A stretch of 64,000 bases of DNA, from NCBI RefSeq assembly GCF_003597395.2, contig NC_133778.1, forward strand, positions 15,439,779 to 15,503,778. Direction: 5' to 3'. The stretch comes from Chelonoidis abingdonii (taxonomy: Eukaryota; Chordata; Testudines; Testudinidae). Both the position numbers and the translations under genes were made by a program. A model generated the notes under the pieces. The model was not told where the DNA came from. It saw nothing but the letters and a program-made list of their open reading frames with translations, and made no database searches. How positions within the stretch are numbered: the stretch's first letter is position 1; each line of letters begins with the position of its first letter. Below are positions 12,709 through 22,739 of the stretch, one piece after another.

Positions 12709-13449
12709 AAAAAGAGAAGGTGGCGCTTGGTGGATAAATTCATTGTGAACAATTAGCTCTGCTGTAATTGGTGCAGGCATGGAAATCACATGACGGCATT
12801 AACAGGCCAGACCATGGTTCTCTATCCCATGTGCTGTGTCCCTTCCAACAGTGGAAAACAAGCAGAATGCCAGCTTAACCAGCTGGTAGGAGATTGCCTC
12901 CTTGTGGAGGATTCCTCAGACGGGTTAGACCCGATGCAATGGAATGCCACACTTACACAATACAGCTGAGTGTACACATGCATTTCAGGCTTGAGAGATT
13001 CTCCCTCGTCCATGGTGGATCTTGTCTCTGTACCCATTTAAGACTGAGATCAGACAATTCTTGTGAAACTGCTCCTTCAATCCAAGCTGCAAAAGACCAC
13101 TTGAATCTGGCACTGCTTATAAAATTGTTTCTCCAGTAGTGTGAACACCTAAAAATACAGGGCCATCAATCTCGTTTTTTTGAATGAAGTTCTGAGTACA
13201 CTCCAGCTAAGTATTGCTCAACAGGCAGTTGAGTGAGTTCATCACAGTGATTAGAATGGCCTTGATGACTTTGAGAAAATTTTCTTCCATTGGCGCACTG
13301 GGCTGAGGAACGCTGCTGTGATTCAGAACCCGGAGGAAGGAGCTGCGTGGGTGGAGGGAGGCAAATATGAATTTTCATTGGCAATGACCCACTGACGAAA
13401 GGGGATTGTGGTGAGGGTGATTGCTTTTTCTGATTTTCATTCTCCCCAG

Positions 13450-13514
13450 GCAGCGCCGAGTTCAAACAATGAGACTGTTGAGCTGACGCAGCACTCCTGT
13501 TGCTCTCAATTCAG
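13450..13514 (+). other. Possible small exon (65 nt)
   Basis: A strong acceptor-like tract (TTCTGATTTTCATTCTCCCCAG) is split here only for length: TTTTCATTCTCCCCAG ends at 13449. The 65 nt that follow are open in one frame, beginning AAPSSNNETVELTQ, and end at CAG|GTAAAA. If read in that frame it leaves two bases, which is phase-compatible with the candidate exon at 17285. The peptide is not recognised, and a 99-codon open frame on the opposite strand (13166-13465) competes for the same bases. Confidence 0.2.
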
Positions 13515-13552
13515 GTAAAATTTAATCAACCGTAATAAAGAGCTCAAAAAAT

Positions 13553-13767
13553 TCAATGCTCAAATCTCTGATATAAAAGAGAACGCTCCCACCTGTAATT
13601 TAATTTTACTGCAGCTTCAGGGAGAGACTTTTGGGAATATGAGCAGTTGTTTTTTGCCTTAAATGTGAAGTGAAAGAAACAGGTGACTCTAGTCAAAATC
13701 ACTTCACTCTGTCCCTTTAGGCTTCTATTTGGATTAATTTACTGTTCATAAAAAGTGCCATGTTGTG
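13553..13767 (+). repeat. Copy B of a local 215-bp direct repeat
   Basis: This is the downstream partner of the segment at 12493-12708, offset by 1,060 bp in the same orientation. The best-kept parts are the central GGGAGAGACTTTTG and AAAGAAACAGGTGACTCTAG blocks. The sequences outside the two copies do not match one another, so the duplicated unit is about 215 bp. Confidence 0.8.
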
Positions 13768-13849
13768 ATAGCCCTGGTAATTGAGATCCCCCATCCACAG
13801 AACTGATTCAGCACAGGGAATCTGCCTTGATTGTAAACCTGCCGAAGTC

Positions 13850-14880
13850 AATGGAAAGACCTCTATTGATGTCAGCGGGTTTTGGATCAGACTTTGTGAC
13901 CCCAATCTGTTGTGGAGGGGTTGAGAGGGTAAAAATGGTTTCCATGGCCATTCAATTTCTTTCTGAGATTTTCAGCAAGGGTGCCCATGTTTTATGCTCT
14001 AGATCCAGTAAAATGGACTCTGATTATAAATCCATTCCAATAAGCCAATGGACAGCCACAGATGTTCAAACATTGATTCATGAGCACACTAGTTCCTACT
14101 GGAAGAAATTAATATTGTTTAAGTGAAGTTAAACCTGTAGGGCCAAACATATGACTGGACTAACTTCATTGAAATCAATGGAAGAATTTGGCCTATTTTG
14201 TCTTGTGTAAAAGTTACACTAAGACAATATGTTTTTTGTTTTTTAAAGGGAACTGTGGGGGACATTTTTTGGAGACTGCTTGTCAGTGACTAATCACTTT
14301 TTTGTACTCACACGTGACCTCTGCTTGTTGTGAAGTTTTGTAGTATGGATTGTTTGTTAAAACAACTGTTTGTTTCTGGGTCGTCTGTAATGTTCCTTCA
14401 GGGAGTTTACTGCCTCCATGTAGAGAACAGGGACAAACCCAAAACTCAGTCATGTACTCTGGAGGCTTATCCTTTGATCATCGGAAGAACAGCTGAAAGT
14501 TTGCGTCTGCATAAGGCTGAGGTTTCAAATGTGACCAGTAGGGAGCTGAACCCTGTTTAAAAAAAAAAAAGTTGAATATTTTTAGAAAAATTCCTCTGAT
14601 TTTTTCTGGGGAGAAACAATTTTTTAATCATTCTGTTAAAGGCTGTATATTATGGGATTCCAAGTCTGTAAGGGAAGCCAAATTCACAAGGGTTCCCACT
14701 GCTCATTAAACTTAGAAGTTGGAGTTTTGCATAAATGCATAGCACCAGCAGTGTGCTAGGCATTCTACAGATATGGAGGAAGACCAAGTCACTGCACCTA
14801 GGCTTAAAATCTGAATTGTTTTAAAAATGGTGATTTTTAAATTGCGGTCTCAACCAGGTGAGAGGCAAGAAAGTGGTTGA
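13850..14880. other. Stretch with only minor old repeats
   Basis: No gene. At 14735-14800 GCACCAGCAGTGTGCTAGGC resembles the amniote MIR/CORE-type repeat whose usual text is tagcacctagcacaatgggg. A 12-base A run sits near 14559. The open frames at 13827-14126 and 14330-14560 have no motif. Confidence 0.4.
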
Positions 14881-14987
14881 ATGGGTTGTGGGGTTTATTT
14901 TTTTGTTTTTGTTTTTCCTACTTTATCATGGCAATGCGGAATAATGAAGTTTCATAATCGGAGCAATGAATTGAATTGGTGTGTTTG

Positions 14988-15622
14988 TGTGATGGGGTAT
15001 CCCCGGCCTTGCCAGCTCCCTACTGGAGGCCCCAGGGTCCTACTACGCCCTGTTCCAAGAAGCAGCGAGGTAACAGGAAAGGAGCAGCAAAGATGGGTGT
15101 TCCATGCCTGCCTAGAGAGGCCTCATGGAAATAGCCAATCAGAGCCCAGTAGGCTCAGATAAAAGAAGCTGCAGGGCTTTAGTGAGTGAGTTCCTGGCTG
15201 GGACCAGATAGGAGCTGCCGTCTGGCCCAAGCAGCTTCAGGGACAACCAGAATTTGGTTCTGGCTCTGTTTACTTAAGATGGGTTTGTAGAGAGAGAGAA
15301 AGGGGAACTAAGAACCTTAACCCTAAACTAAGGGTAAAGCTACAAGGGGTCATGTAGGAAGAGGCCCAGGGAAAAAGCAGCAACTAATTTCAGTCAAGCC
15401 ATGCATAGCTGCTGTGTGTTGGGTCCCTGGGTGGAAACCGCAGTAGTTTCAAGGTTTCTGCACTGGCCACAGTGGTATAAATCCCGATCAGGAGACAGGG
15501 CTTATCTAAGAGCCTGAGCAAAGGGCTGAATTTAAAGGGCCCAGAGATGGGGCTGAAGTTCCTATCAAGGACAACAGGACTATTAATTTATTGGACTCTT
15601 TACTACCTCAGAAAGGGACAAC
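14988..15622 (+). mobile_element. LTR fragment with CCAAT and TATA-like boxes
   Basis: It starts TGTGATGGGGTATCCCCGGC, the same opening as the LTRs at 6433 and 60404. AGCCAATCAG (CCAAT box, 15135) is followed 24 bp later by GATAAAAG (about 15159), then GCTGCAGGGC. This is nearly the same layout as at 18673-18702. The 3' part is lost or cut by the fold-back element that follows. No coding remnant of gag, pol or env is visible. The open frame at 14881-15162 is a shadow. Confidence 0.65.
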
Positions 15623-15803
15623 ACGTCCGAGTCTTCGGAGGCAATTCAGTGGCGGGTCCCTCACTCTCTCTCGGAGTGGAGGACCTGCCACTGAATTGCC
15701 GCCGAAGACTGAAGCAGCGGTAGAGCTTCAGATCACGATCTCAGCTTTTTTTTTTTCTTTCTTTTTGTTGCTTGGGGTGGCAAAAACCCTGGAGCCGGCC
15801 CTG
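15623..15803. mobile_element. Truncated fold-back hAT element
   Basis: The right terminus GGAGCCGGCCCTG matches the right end of the complete element at 33499-33853 (GTAGAGCCAGCCCTG), as does the preceding CTTGGGGTGGCAAAAAC. Inside is a strong hairpin: the arm at 15626-15665 (GAGTCTTCGGAGGCAATTCA) pairs with 15677-15715 (TGAATTGCCGCCGAAGACTG). The left terminal repeat is absent. Confidence 0.65.
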
Positions 15804-16609
15804 CTCCCATTATAGAGCGAACCTATGAAACTGTTTAGGAAAGCTTTGAACATGCTGCACTCTTTCTAATAGAGGCTCACTGTTCCAAGAATGGAGTGGC
15901 TATACCATATTTTCCTCCAGGAAAATATCTAATGGCTTCATACTCTTGCTTCTGATCAGACCTGAGCACTTGTTAGTGAAACTCAGCATAGGGGTTGTGG
16001 CCACACAGTTACGCAGCTGTGGAAGTGACAGGACAGCATGAGTGTGTGAGTGGGCATGGTACCTTCTAGCTTAGGAGGTGCATCGGTAACCTCATCACTC
16101 TTCTGCATCACTTACTAGGAGTCCCAGCACTGGAAGTCGCACCTTTTTGTTTCCTAGATTTCGGGAAAGCTTAGTCAGGTTTTGCACCTGAAGATCAGAA
16201 CTGGGATTACTGTTTCAGAAAAGTAGTATGATGCTACAATTCACAGGAAACTGATATCACAATAGAGCAGGGGGAGGATATTGAATACTCGGCAGAGAAC
16301 AGGAAAGAATGCCTCTCCATGTTCTCTGTACATTGTTTCCTAAAAGATGTACTCCAACTTTCCCAGTCGTGCTAGTTTCCCCTCATCTACGTACCTCCAG
16401 TCAAAACAACAAAACCTGTAACTAACAAAACTTTGCAAGTCATCACCACGCTCACTTACTTGCACGCTATATTACTGCCCCTAGCCTAACAAGCTTCTGC
16501 CTATACTCTGGATTAGGGACTGTCTCTTCATCCGTATTTGCACAGAGCTTGGTGCCAAGAAGCCCCAATAGTGACTGGTGCCTTTGGATACTACTATGAA
16601 ATATACTTA
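15804..16609. other. Stretch with no recognisable gene
   Basis: Nothing recognisable apart from ordinary non-coding sequence. Confidence 0.4.
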
Positions 16610-16610
16610 A

Positions 16611-17000
16611 TAGACTTTAAGGCCAGAAGGGACCATTAGTCTATCTAGTCTGATCTCCTGTATAACACACAATGCAGAATTTCACCAAGTGGATCCTGCG
16701 TGAAGCTCATAATTTCTGGTTGAGCTAGAGCCCATCTTGTAAAAGAAGACAGCCAGTCTTGATGCAAAGTCTTTAAGTGATGAAGAATCCATCACATCCC
16801 AAGGTAAGCTGTCGTAATGGTTAATAACACTAACAAGAAACAAAAAAATGCATCTTATTTCTATTCTGAGTTTGTCTAGTTTCACCTTCCAGCCATTGGC
16901 ATGTTGTATGATTCATCTGGTAAATTAAAGAGCCTTGTACTATCAAAAGTCTCCTCCTGATGAAAGTACTAATAGATCATGATCAAATCATAACTAATAA
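16611..17000 (-). mobile_element. CR1 LINE 3' fragment, antisense
   Basis: The + strand opens with ATAGACTTTAAGGCCAGAAG and GGGACCATTA, the antisense 3' end of a turtle CR1 subfamily that also occurs at 55466. The minus strand at 16682-16885 carries the C-terminal ORF2 remnant, with SLPWDVMDSSSLKDFASRL matching the CR1 pattern SLPxxVxDxxSLxxFxxRL. It is truncated at the 5' side. Confidence 0.85.
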
Positions 17001-17284
17001 TAATGTAGAAGAATGATCAGTATCAAGTGGAATGGGATGTGGAATGTTTAAATGCCTTAGTGACTAATTACTAGATGCCGCACCACTTATTTGTAACTCT
17101 GTTAATCTTTTAATAAAGTTTTTTGAATGATTTATGCTATATCATGCATCCATTTGTGAAAACGAGATGCAATATTGAACAAATCTTTTACTGTACCCTG
17201 GTGAGAAATGCTAAAAACAGAATCTAGTAGCAATGATTTTCTCCTGCTTGACACTTGATACCTTTTTTCTTTCTCGGTCGCCAG

Positions 17285-17343
17285 TTTTTTGGATCTGAAC
17301 GTTAATAAGCAAAAGATAAAAAGGACTCTTCTCCAAGTGGCAG
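17285..17343 (+). other. Candidate internal exon of an unnamed host gene
   Basis: No known gene is recognised. The case rests on splice signals. The upstream sequence has an AG-free stretch of about 50 nt, containing a branch-point-like TGCTTGAC and the tract CCTTTTTTCTTTCTCGGTCGCCAG. The downstream junction is GGCAG|GTAAGT, a full consensus donor. The enclosed 59 nt are open in only one frame, reading FLDLNVNKQKIKRTLLQVA after one leading base and leaving one trailing base, so it is a phase-changing exon. No CR1, LTR or hAT sequence overlaps it. With three frames and 59 nt, an open frame by itself means little. It could still be a chance pairing of good sites or a dead exon. Confidence 0.35.
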
Positions 17344-17349
17344 GTAAGT

Positions 17350-18235
17350 TAGACTGCAGAACGGTTGAGTATTCAAGGAACGGGAGTGATGAAAGAAGCT
17401 CTTAAAGTAAAAGAGACTGGAATGAGCTTTATTTGCATGAAGGACAGATAAACAACTTCCCTATTTTATGCAAAACAAAAAGATTTTGCAGCAGTAGTAG
17501 AGTAGCTGATGTCCTCTTCCAATGTTGACCCCAGACTATAGTTTCTGAAGTTCCAACAAACACTTGGCACTGTGCAAGATATAAAATGAGACATTGTTGT
17601 CTTGCAGAGTTTACAGCCTACCAGAAGGATACGAAGATTGGATGTGTTAGAAAACCCAGAGTAAGGGAATAATTTGGTATATATCTATACATAACTTACC
17701 ACTAAAAGGCATTGCAAGAGAGGTGAGTCTTTAAGGCAGACTTGAATAAGGCTAGCTGGGTTGGTTTGTAAATCTGAGACAGGAATGGCAAGACATACAT
17801 GAGGATGCGGTTATCCCCATACTCGTGATCAGAGTATTTCAAAAGCTAGGCTAGATTGGTAGATTCTAGTAGCATTGGACTGGTACTGGCTGAGAAAGCT
17901 TTGGCTCTAGGATCTAGTAGACCTGAAATCAGTGGATCCATTTCAGGCATTGAACAAGGGTAACCCGCTATCTGTATGGGGCATAAATCTAGTTCACAAT
18001 ACCTGAAAGAGTGGTTGGGAAGGCTGATTTCTGAATAAAATCAAAGGATTACTCAGGATATAACCAACAGTCTGCAGGTAGCCAGAAAAAGACTTAAAAA
18101 ATTGTGAGTATAATGGAATTTAAACACTGATGTATGGTGTGTGTGTGTGCATTGCTCCAGGCATGCAAGAAATTCATAGTAATTCCTAATGACAGTGACT
18201 AGTCACTGGGCCAGGGAAAGAAAGTGAAAACAACT
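17350..18235. other. Stretch downstream of the exon candidate
   Basis: No repeat or gene is recognised. A short GT run lies at 18137-18149. If 17285-17343 is an exon, this is the start of its downstream intron. Confidence 0.4.
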
Positions 18236-18237
18236 GT

Positions 18238-18545
18238 ATGGAATGGTGGTTAGGGCACTCACCTAAGATGTGAGAGACACAAGTTCCCCCTGCTCCAGTG
18301 ACTAATTATTTATACACAGTGGAACAGCTTCAGAAGGGGATACTGAGATCTATGCCAGAATATCCCATAATCCAGTGTCTCAGACACGCTTCTGCAATAT
18401 GGGAGAGCCAAATTCAAATCCCTTCTTCATATCAGGCAGAAAGGGGAATTGGACTGGGGTCTCCTAAATCCTGCTTTAGCCACTGGGATAAAAAATATAA
18501 GAGAGCTTCTCCTCAGCTACTGCTGTCCAGAAAAATCTATTTAGG
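18238..18545 (+). repeat. SINE-like repeat with tRNA-like head
   Basis: The start, TGGTGGTTAGGGCACTCACC, then GATGTGAGAGACACAAGTTC, resembles a tRNA-type A box and B box region and is familiar as a dispersed reptile repeat. A second partial copy of the head (AGAGCCAAATTCAAATCCCT) appears at about 18403-18422. Borders are approximate and no target duplication was found. Confidence 0.45.
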
Positions 18546-18549
18546 GTCA

Positions 18550-19284
18550 TGGGATGGGGTGGACTAAGCCCAGAGGCACCTTGCTGGAGGCCTCGGTCTC
18601 CTGCCACACCTGTCCCAGGAAAGGAGCAGTAGAGGAGTCCTCCAAGCAGCCTAGAGCGGCTGCAGTGAGCTGCCAATCAGGGCCCTGGAAGGCTATATAA
18701 AAGGAGCTGCAGAGACTGTCAGTTTCTTGCAGGAGATGAATGGCTGGACAGAGCAGTCTGCTGGCAGGGACTGGGGAAGCAGGAGATGTTCCTGGCTGGC
18801 CAAAGAGACCTGAAGCACCATGGACAGCTCAATGTGGGCAGGGACTGGGCACTGAAAAACTGCTTGCAGGCTGCTGGACCTGAACTTAGATTTAGATGAA
18901 CCCTGAGGTAAGGGTGAAGCTTTGGCAAAGACTGGGGCCATGGGAAAGTGGCCCAGGGAACTGAAAGTGCTTTGGTTAAAGGGATATGGCAGTACCTGTT
19001 TCCTATTCTTAGGGTCCTTGGGCTGGGACCCACAGTAGTGTTTGGGCCTGCCCCCCTCATAGGCCACCGGGGAACCGCTGTACAATTGGACAGTGAGAAC
19101 CCTCCAGAAGGGTAACTGAATTACTTAGTAGCCAAACTGGAGGCTGGGGCTGGAGTAGACCAAGAGTGTGAAACCATTGCCTCCAGGGAGGAAGCCCTGA
19201 GGGTATGGCCTGATCCCAGAGACTGTTTAAAGACCACAGTCACACCCATCCAGAAAGGGGTGCTTGCAAGAGGTGGGTGCCACA
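18550..19284 (+). mobile_element. LTR with CCAAT and TATA boxes
   Basis: The left end TGGGATGGGGTGGACTAAGC aligns with the TGTGATGGGG LTR group, and GTGCCACA is the likely right end. The core promoter is clear: GCCAATCAG at 18672, then TATATAAAAGG at 18694, followed by AGCTGCAGAG. This mirrors 15135-15175. No target duplication was convincing. The long minus-strand open frames here (for example 18693-19085) arise from GC-rich LTR sequence and have no retroviral motif. Confidence 0.65.
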
Positions 19285-19889
19285 CCATTCCCGGTCAATT
19301 TGTTTGAGCCAAACAGGGTTTTCAAATTCACCAAAAAAATCAGTTATTTGCCCAAATCAAATCACAATTCTCTTCTATATGGGGAGATTACTGGGTGACC
19401 CTTTCCATAGCTGAACTGATTGTGTCTGGAGGGAAATCCAGAGAAAAAGAACGTTGTGGTGAGGAGCTGGCTGGGACATGAAAGATCTGAAAATAAAATG
19501 GAGGAACCTCTGCCAATGTAAACTGGTGGAGGGTGGGGAAATGCTCCCGAAGGCCCAGTCAGAGCAGGATGTGGTTCCCACACTCTCTCACAGGATTGGA
19601 GCATCCTGGAAGGTGATCCTTCTGGGGACACCTGAGATGGACATAGTTATACTCCTTGGCCAGGACAATATATAACATGACCTACCCCTGTACTCCAGGT
19701 CAGAATAATAGGCTCATCTCAACTCAGGGACTTGAGCAATGACGTATGTTAACTGGTGTCAGACAGGCTGGTGTCTCCTAGTCATCATGATGTCATGGTT
19801 GATGGATACCAAAACCTAGTATGGACTCTTCATCAGGATCTGTGAAGCCTGTGGTTTGTCCTGTCAGTTTGCTGACGGCAACATTGTTT

Positions 19890-20799
19890 ACTCCTGGGAG
19901 AATTTTGTGTTACTGTGTATGCGCAGAATTAATGGTCCCTGCAGATTTCTGTGCTTCTCTGCAGAAAAAATGACTTCTGACAGGGAAGCAAAGGGAAGCA
20001 GCAAGAGTGGTCATGTGCCCCCTTCCCGGCAGTGCAGGCAGGTCAGTTTGGTCACCCAGAGCACCCAGTAGAGATGTAAATCACTGAGCGGGGGGGAGCT
20101 GGGCAGTCACGCATATGTGAGAGAGAGATGCTCTGTAACTCTTGCTTGCTATTGTGGCAAGCTCGGCATGGAGAGGGCAGGGCTTTGGGGTGTTACTGAA
20201 GAAATAGGCATGGGGCTGGCTCTGTTCCCTCAGGCAGAGCAGAATATAGCAGCCTACCTGCTAGGTGAATTGTTCCCACTGTTTTTAGTGAATTCCCCAA
20301 GAAGTATAAAACAGGTGTAAAAATGTTGTCCTTGTTGTAAAGGACAATAAGGCCTTAAAAATGCTTATGGTGCTTTAGTGATTAGAACTGGTCTAAATTT
20401 TTAGACTGAAAGTTTCCTATCAAAATGTGCTCCATGAACGGTTTGCTACTGACCTTCCTGGAGATGGTCAGTAGCCAGTATAAATTTTTGTGAGTTTGAG
20501 TCCCCAGCCCTCACTTGCTCTTCAGTTGTCTATGATGTAACACTGAGCACATGGCTGCATAAATTTGACTAATAACTAGAAGTAAAGGGTCAATACTAGC
20601 TATATTACTATTAGACAGAGCAGGTTTGGTGATTTCCTCCAATGCTCCCCACTCCCATTCTCCATCCATTTTATTGTACTTTAAATTACCAAAATAATTG
20701 AAACCAGCTTGCATTATTTTGACAAAAAATATGCAGAATCTTGCAGAATTGTTTTGATTTTTGGTGCAGAGTTTTTTGGCACAGAATTCCCCCGGGAGT
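19890..20799. mobile_element. Non-autonomous hAT-like DNA transposon (910 bp)
   Basis: The left end reads ACTCCTGGGAGAATTTTGTG, and the right end read on the other strand is ACTCCCGGGGGAATTCTGTG, a 20-bp inverted repeat with a few mismatches. Flanks CATTGTTT (19882-19889) and AATTGTTG (20800-20807) agree at 6 of 8 positions, as for a hAT target duplication. The left arm contains the TATGCGCAGAATT motif seen in many turtle copies. No transposase frame is present; the open frames inside are shadows. Confidence 0.75.
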
Positions 20800-21177
20800 A
20801 ATTGTTGTTTAGCAGACAACATACTAGAACACCTAATTAGCCTTCCTAGGGGCATATAGTGATGTGTTTACTGACAGACAGCTGATTCTCATCTTGGCAG
20901 GCCAAATGCCCTCAGGGATCGTACCAGGGTCCCTGGGGCATGGATGTGCTGATACAGCACTCTTGTCTGGGGATGAACAACTGTTAGCCAGGGTCTCAGA
21001 GCTCCCTCTCTCATCATGTGAGAGAGCAGACCATTACTTCTGCAATCCTCTTACTCTGGGGAAGTGGAGTGATCATTAAGACTTCAGAACTTGATAGACT
21101 ATATTCAATTTAGGTGGAACTAAAATTACCATCCCCTCGTATGTGGTCTATTGTGCTTAAATGTACTATTTAACACA

Positions 21178-21300
21178 CAGAGACAAGGTGGGTGAAGTAA
21201 CATCTTTTATAGCACCATCTGCTGTTTGGTGAGAGAGACAAGCTCACACAGAGCTCTTCTTCAGGTCTGGCTACAACAAAACAGCATTTAACAGACAGCC
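21178..21300 (+). repeat. Dispersed reptile repeat fragment
   Basis: The text ACAAGGTGGGTGAAGTAACA, then GAGAGAGACAAGCTCACACA and AGCTCTTCTTCAGGTCTGG, matches a repeat that recurs widely in reptile genomes. I recognise it by sight but cannot assign a class from the sequence alone. Confidence 0.5.
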
Positions 21301-21309
21301 TCTAGTGTG

Positions 21310-22620
21310 TCTGTGCCAGAACTCCAGATGGTTTTACTGAATTTTAAAATGTAACTTTCCACAGCATACTAACAAAGTTTGAACACCAAACACAGCACCG
21401 TAACTGTTGTGATGTCCCCTATCAAGTATCAGGCCAATGCGCTCTCTGTGGGCACCCACTCCCCATTGGTCTGGCTAAAAGGTTCTGCAGGCTAGCCTAG
21501 TTTCTGCTTTTCTCATAGTTTAGCATTTATTTTATTTTCCCTCATACAAACATAACCCACGTAAATAGAATAATTTCATCTCTTAGTAGGAAGGATGAAG
21601 ACAACTAGAGTCAGACAGGCTCCTTAGTCTCTTGCTTCCTTTGTGCTGGAAACACATGGATTCTAACCTGTGTTCTCTACTTCACTCTGTGTCTTTGAAC
21701 ACTGAGTCAAAGATGAGTATGAGAGAGGCAAAACAAACTGTAAAGGAAGAATTGTAAATGAATGCCTCAATCTGGGTCAGTTGTTTTTAGCCTTACACGG
21801 GCAGAGTGTTTTCCAAGCAGTCTTCTTCAAAATCTGCCTGCCATCTGACTGGGGCATATGAAAACTTCTCTTGACTAAAACCATAAGTAATTTAAAGGTG
21901 AATAAAAGGAATGCCCAGTTACCTGGCACTTATTGTCAAGAGCAGTTGATTCATATCTTGAAATCTTAATTTCAAAGGGGTGTTGCTGATCAGAAGAAGT
22001 TGCAAGGCAATTAGATGTTACTAATTGTTCTCTCAAGAAAGGAAGCTAGAACAAGCAGAGGGAAATCAGTCCAGTCTATTTAATATAATTCAAACTCTGA
22101 AGCTTTTCCTTACTGGATGCAAGTATCCACTGATCAGAATTTCCAGTCTGAGTTTGTTACTGTATGAACTGCTTCTAGGGAAGACTGTTCTTGAGAAATG
22201 AGAGATCCTTCCTAGGCAATGTAATTTTTAGGCTTACAAGCATTCATCCAAAAGAGTCCTCCTGTCTAGTAACTCATACAACCAAAATATGTGTGTGTGA
22301 AACATTTCCCACTCTGAAATACAATAGCTTTGTTTTCAGTGACTGAAAATATTTTTATTTCCTACTGAAAGGGCCACTCAAAGTGGGTTGTCCCACAGTT
22401 TTAACCTACCAGGCTTTTTCTTGGATCCAAGTTGGCAAAATCAGTGTAATTCTTCTGATCTACAACTTTTTACATAGTAGAACTAAAGCCAAAGTAGGAG
22501 ACATTGGGGTGGGGGACAGTTGTGGTCAGCAATGAGTGACCACTCTGTGCAGCATATCCCCACTCAGGACATGGTAAGTTACAATAAAACAAGCATAAGA
22601 ACTGTAGCTCTGAGTAGAAG
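21310..22620. other. Stretch with no recognisable gene
   Basis: No coding region or mobile element recognised. Confidence 0.4.
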
Positions 22621-22624
22621 TATT

Positions 22625-22725
22625 AATAATTACTTATATTTCCATTGCATCCAGGAGCCTTAGTCATGGACCAGGACCCCATTGTTTTAGGGATGGTATG
22701 AACACAGAAGAAAAAGCTTACAACC
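22625..22725. repeat. Old MIR/CORE-type repeat fragment
   Basis: GGAGCCTTAGTCATGGACCA followed by GGACCCCATTG matches a text that recurs at 42950 (CCCAGTCATGGACCATGGCC) and in reverse at 59300. This is a common amniote dispersed repeat of MIR/CORE-like type. Confidence 0.55.
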
Positions 22726-22739
22726 TAAGTAATGTCCTC

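Noticed and set aside
13166..13465. 99-codon minus-strand frame rich in Q, S and P
   Set aside because: It looks somewhat protein-like, but it has no domain, no start ATG context and no splice support. It is kept only as a competitor to the + strand exon candidate.
18693..19085. 130-codon minus-strand open frame
   Set aside because: It lies antisense within the LTR at 18550-19284, has an overlapping 113-codon frame in another phase, and no motif.
22500..22575. CAGGACATG|GTAAGT donor-like site
   Set aside because: There is no pyrimidine tract or convincing acceptor upstream.
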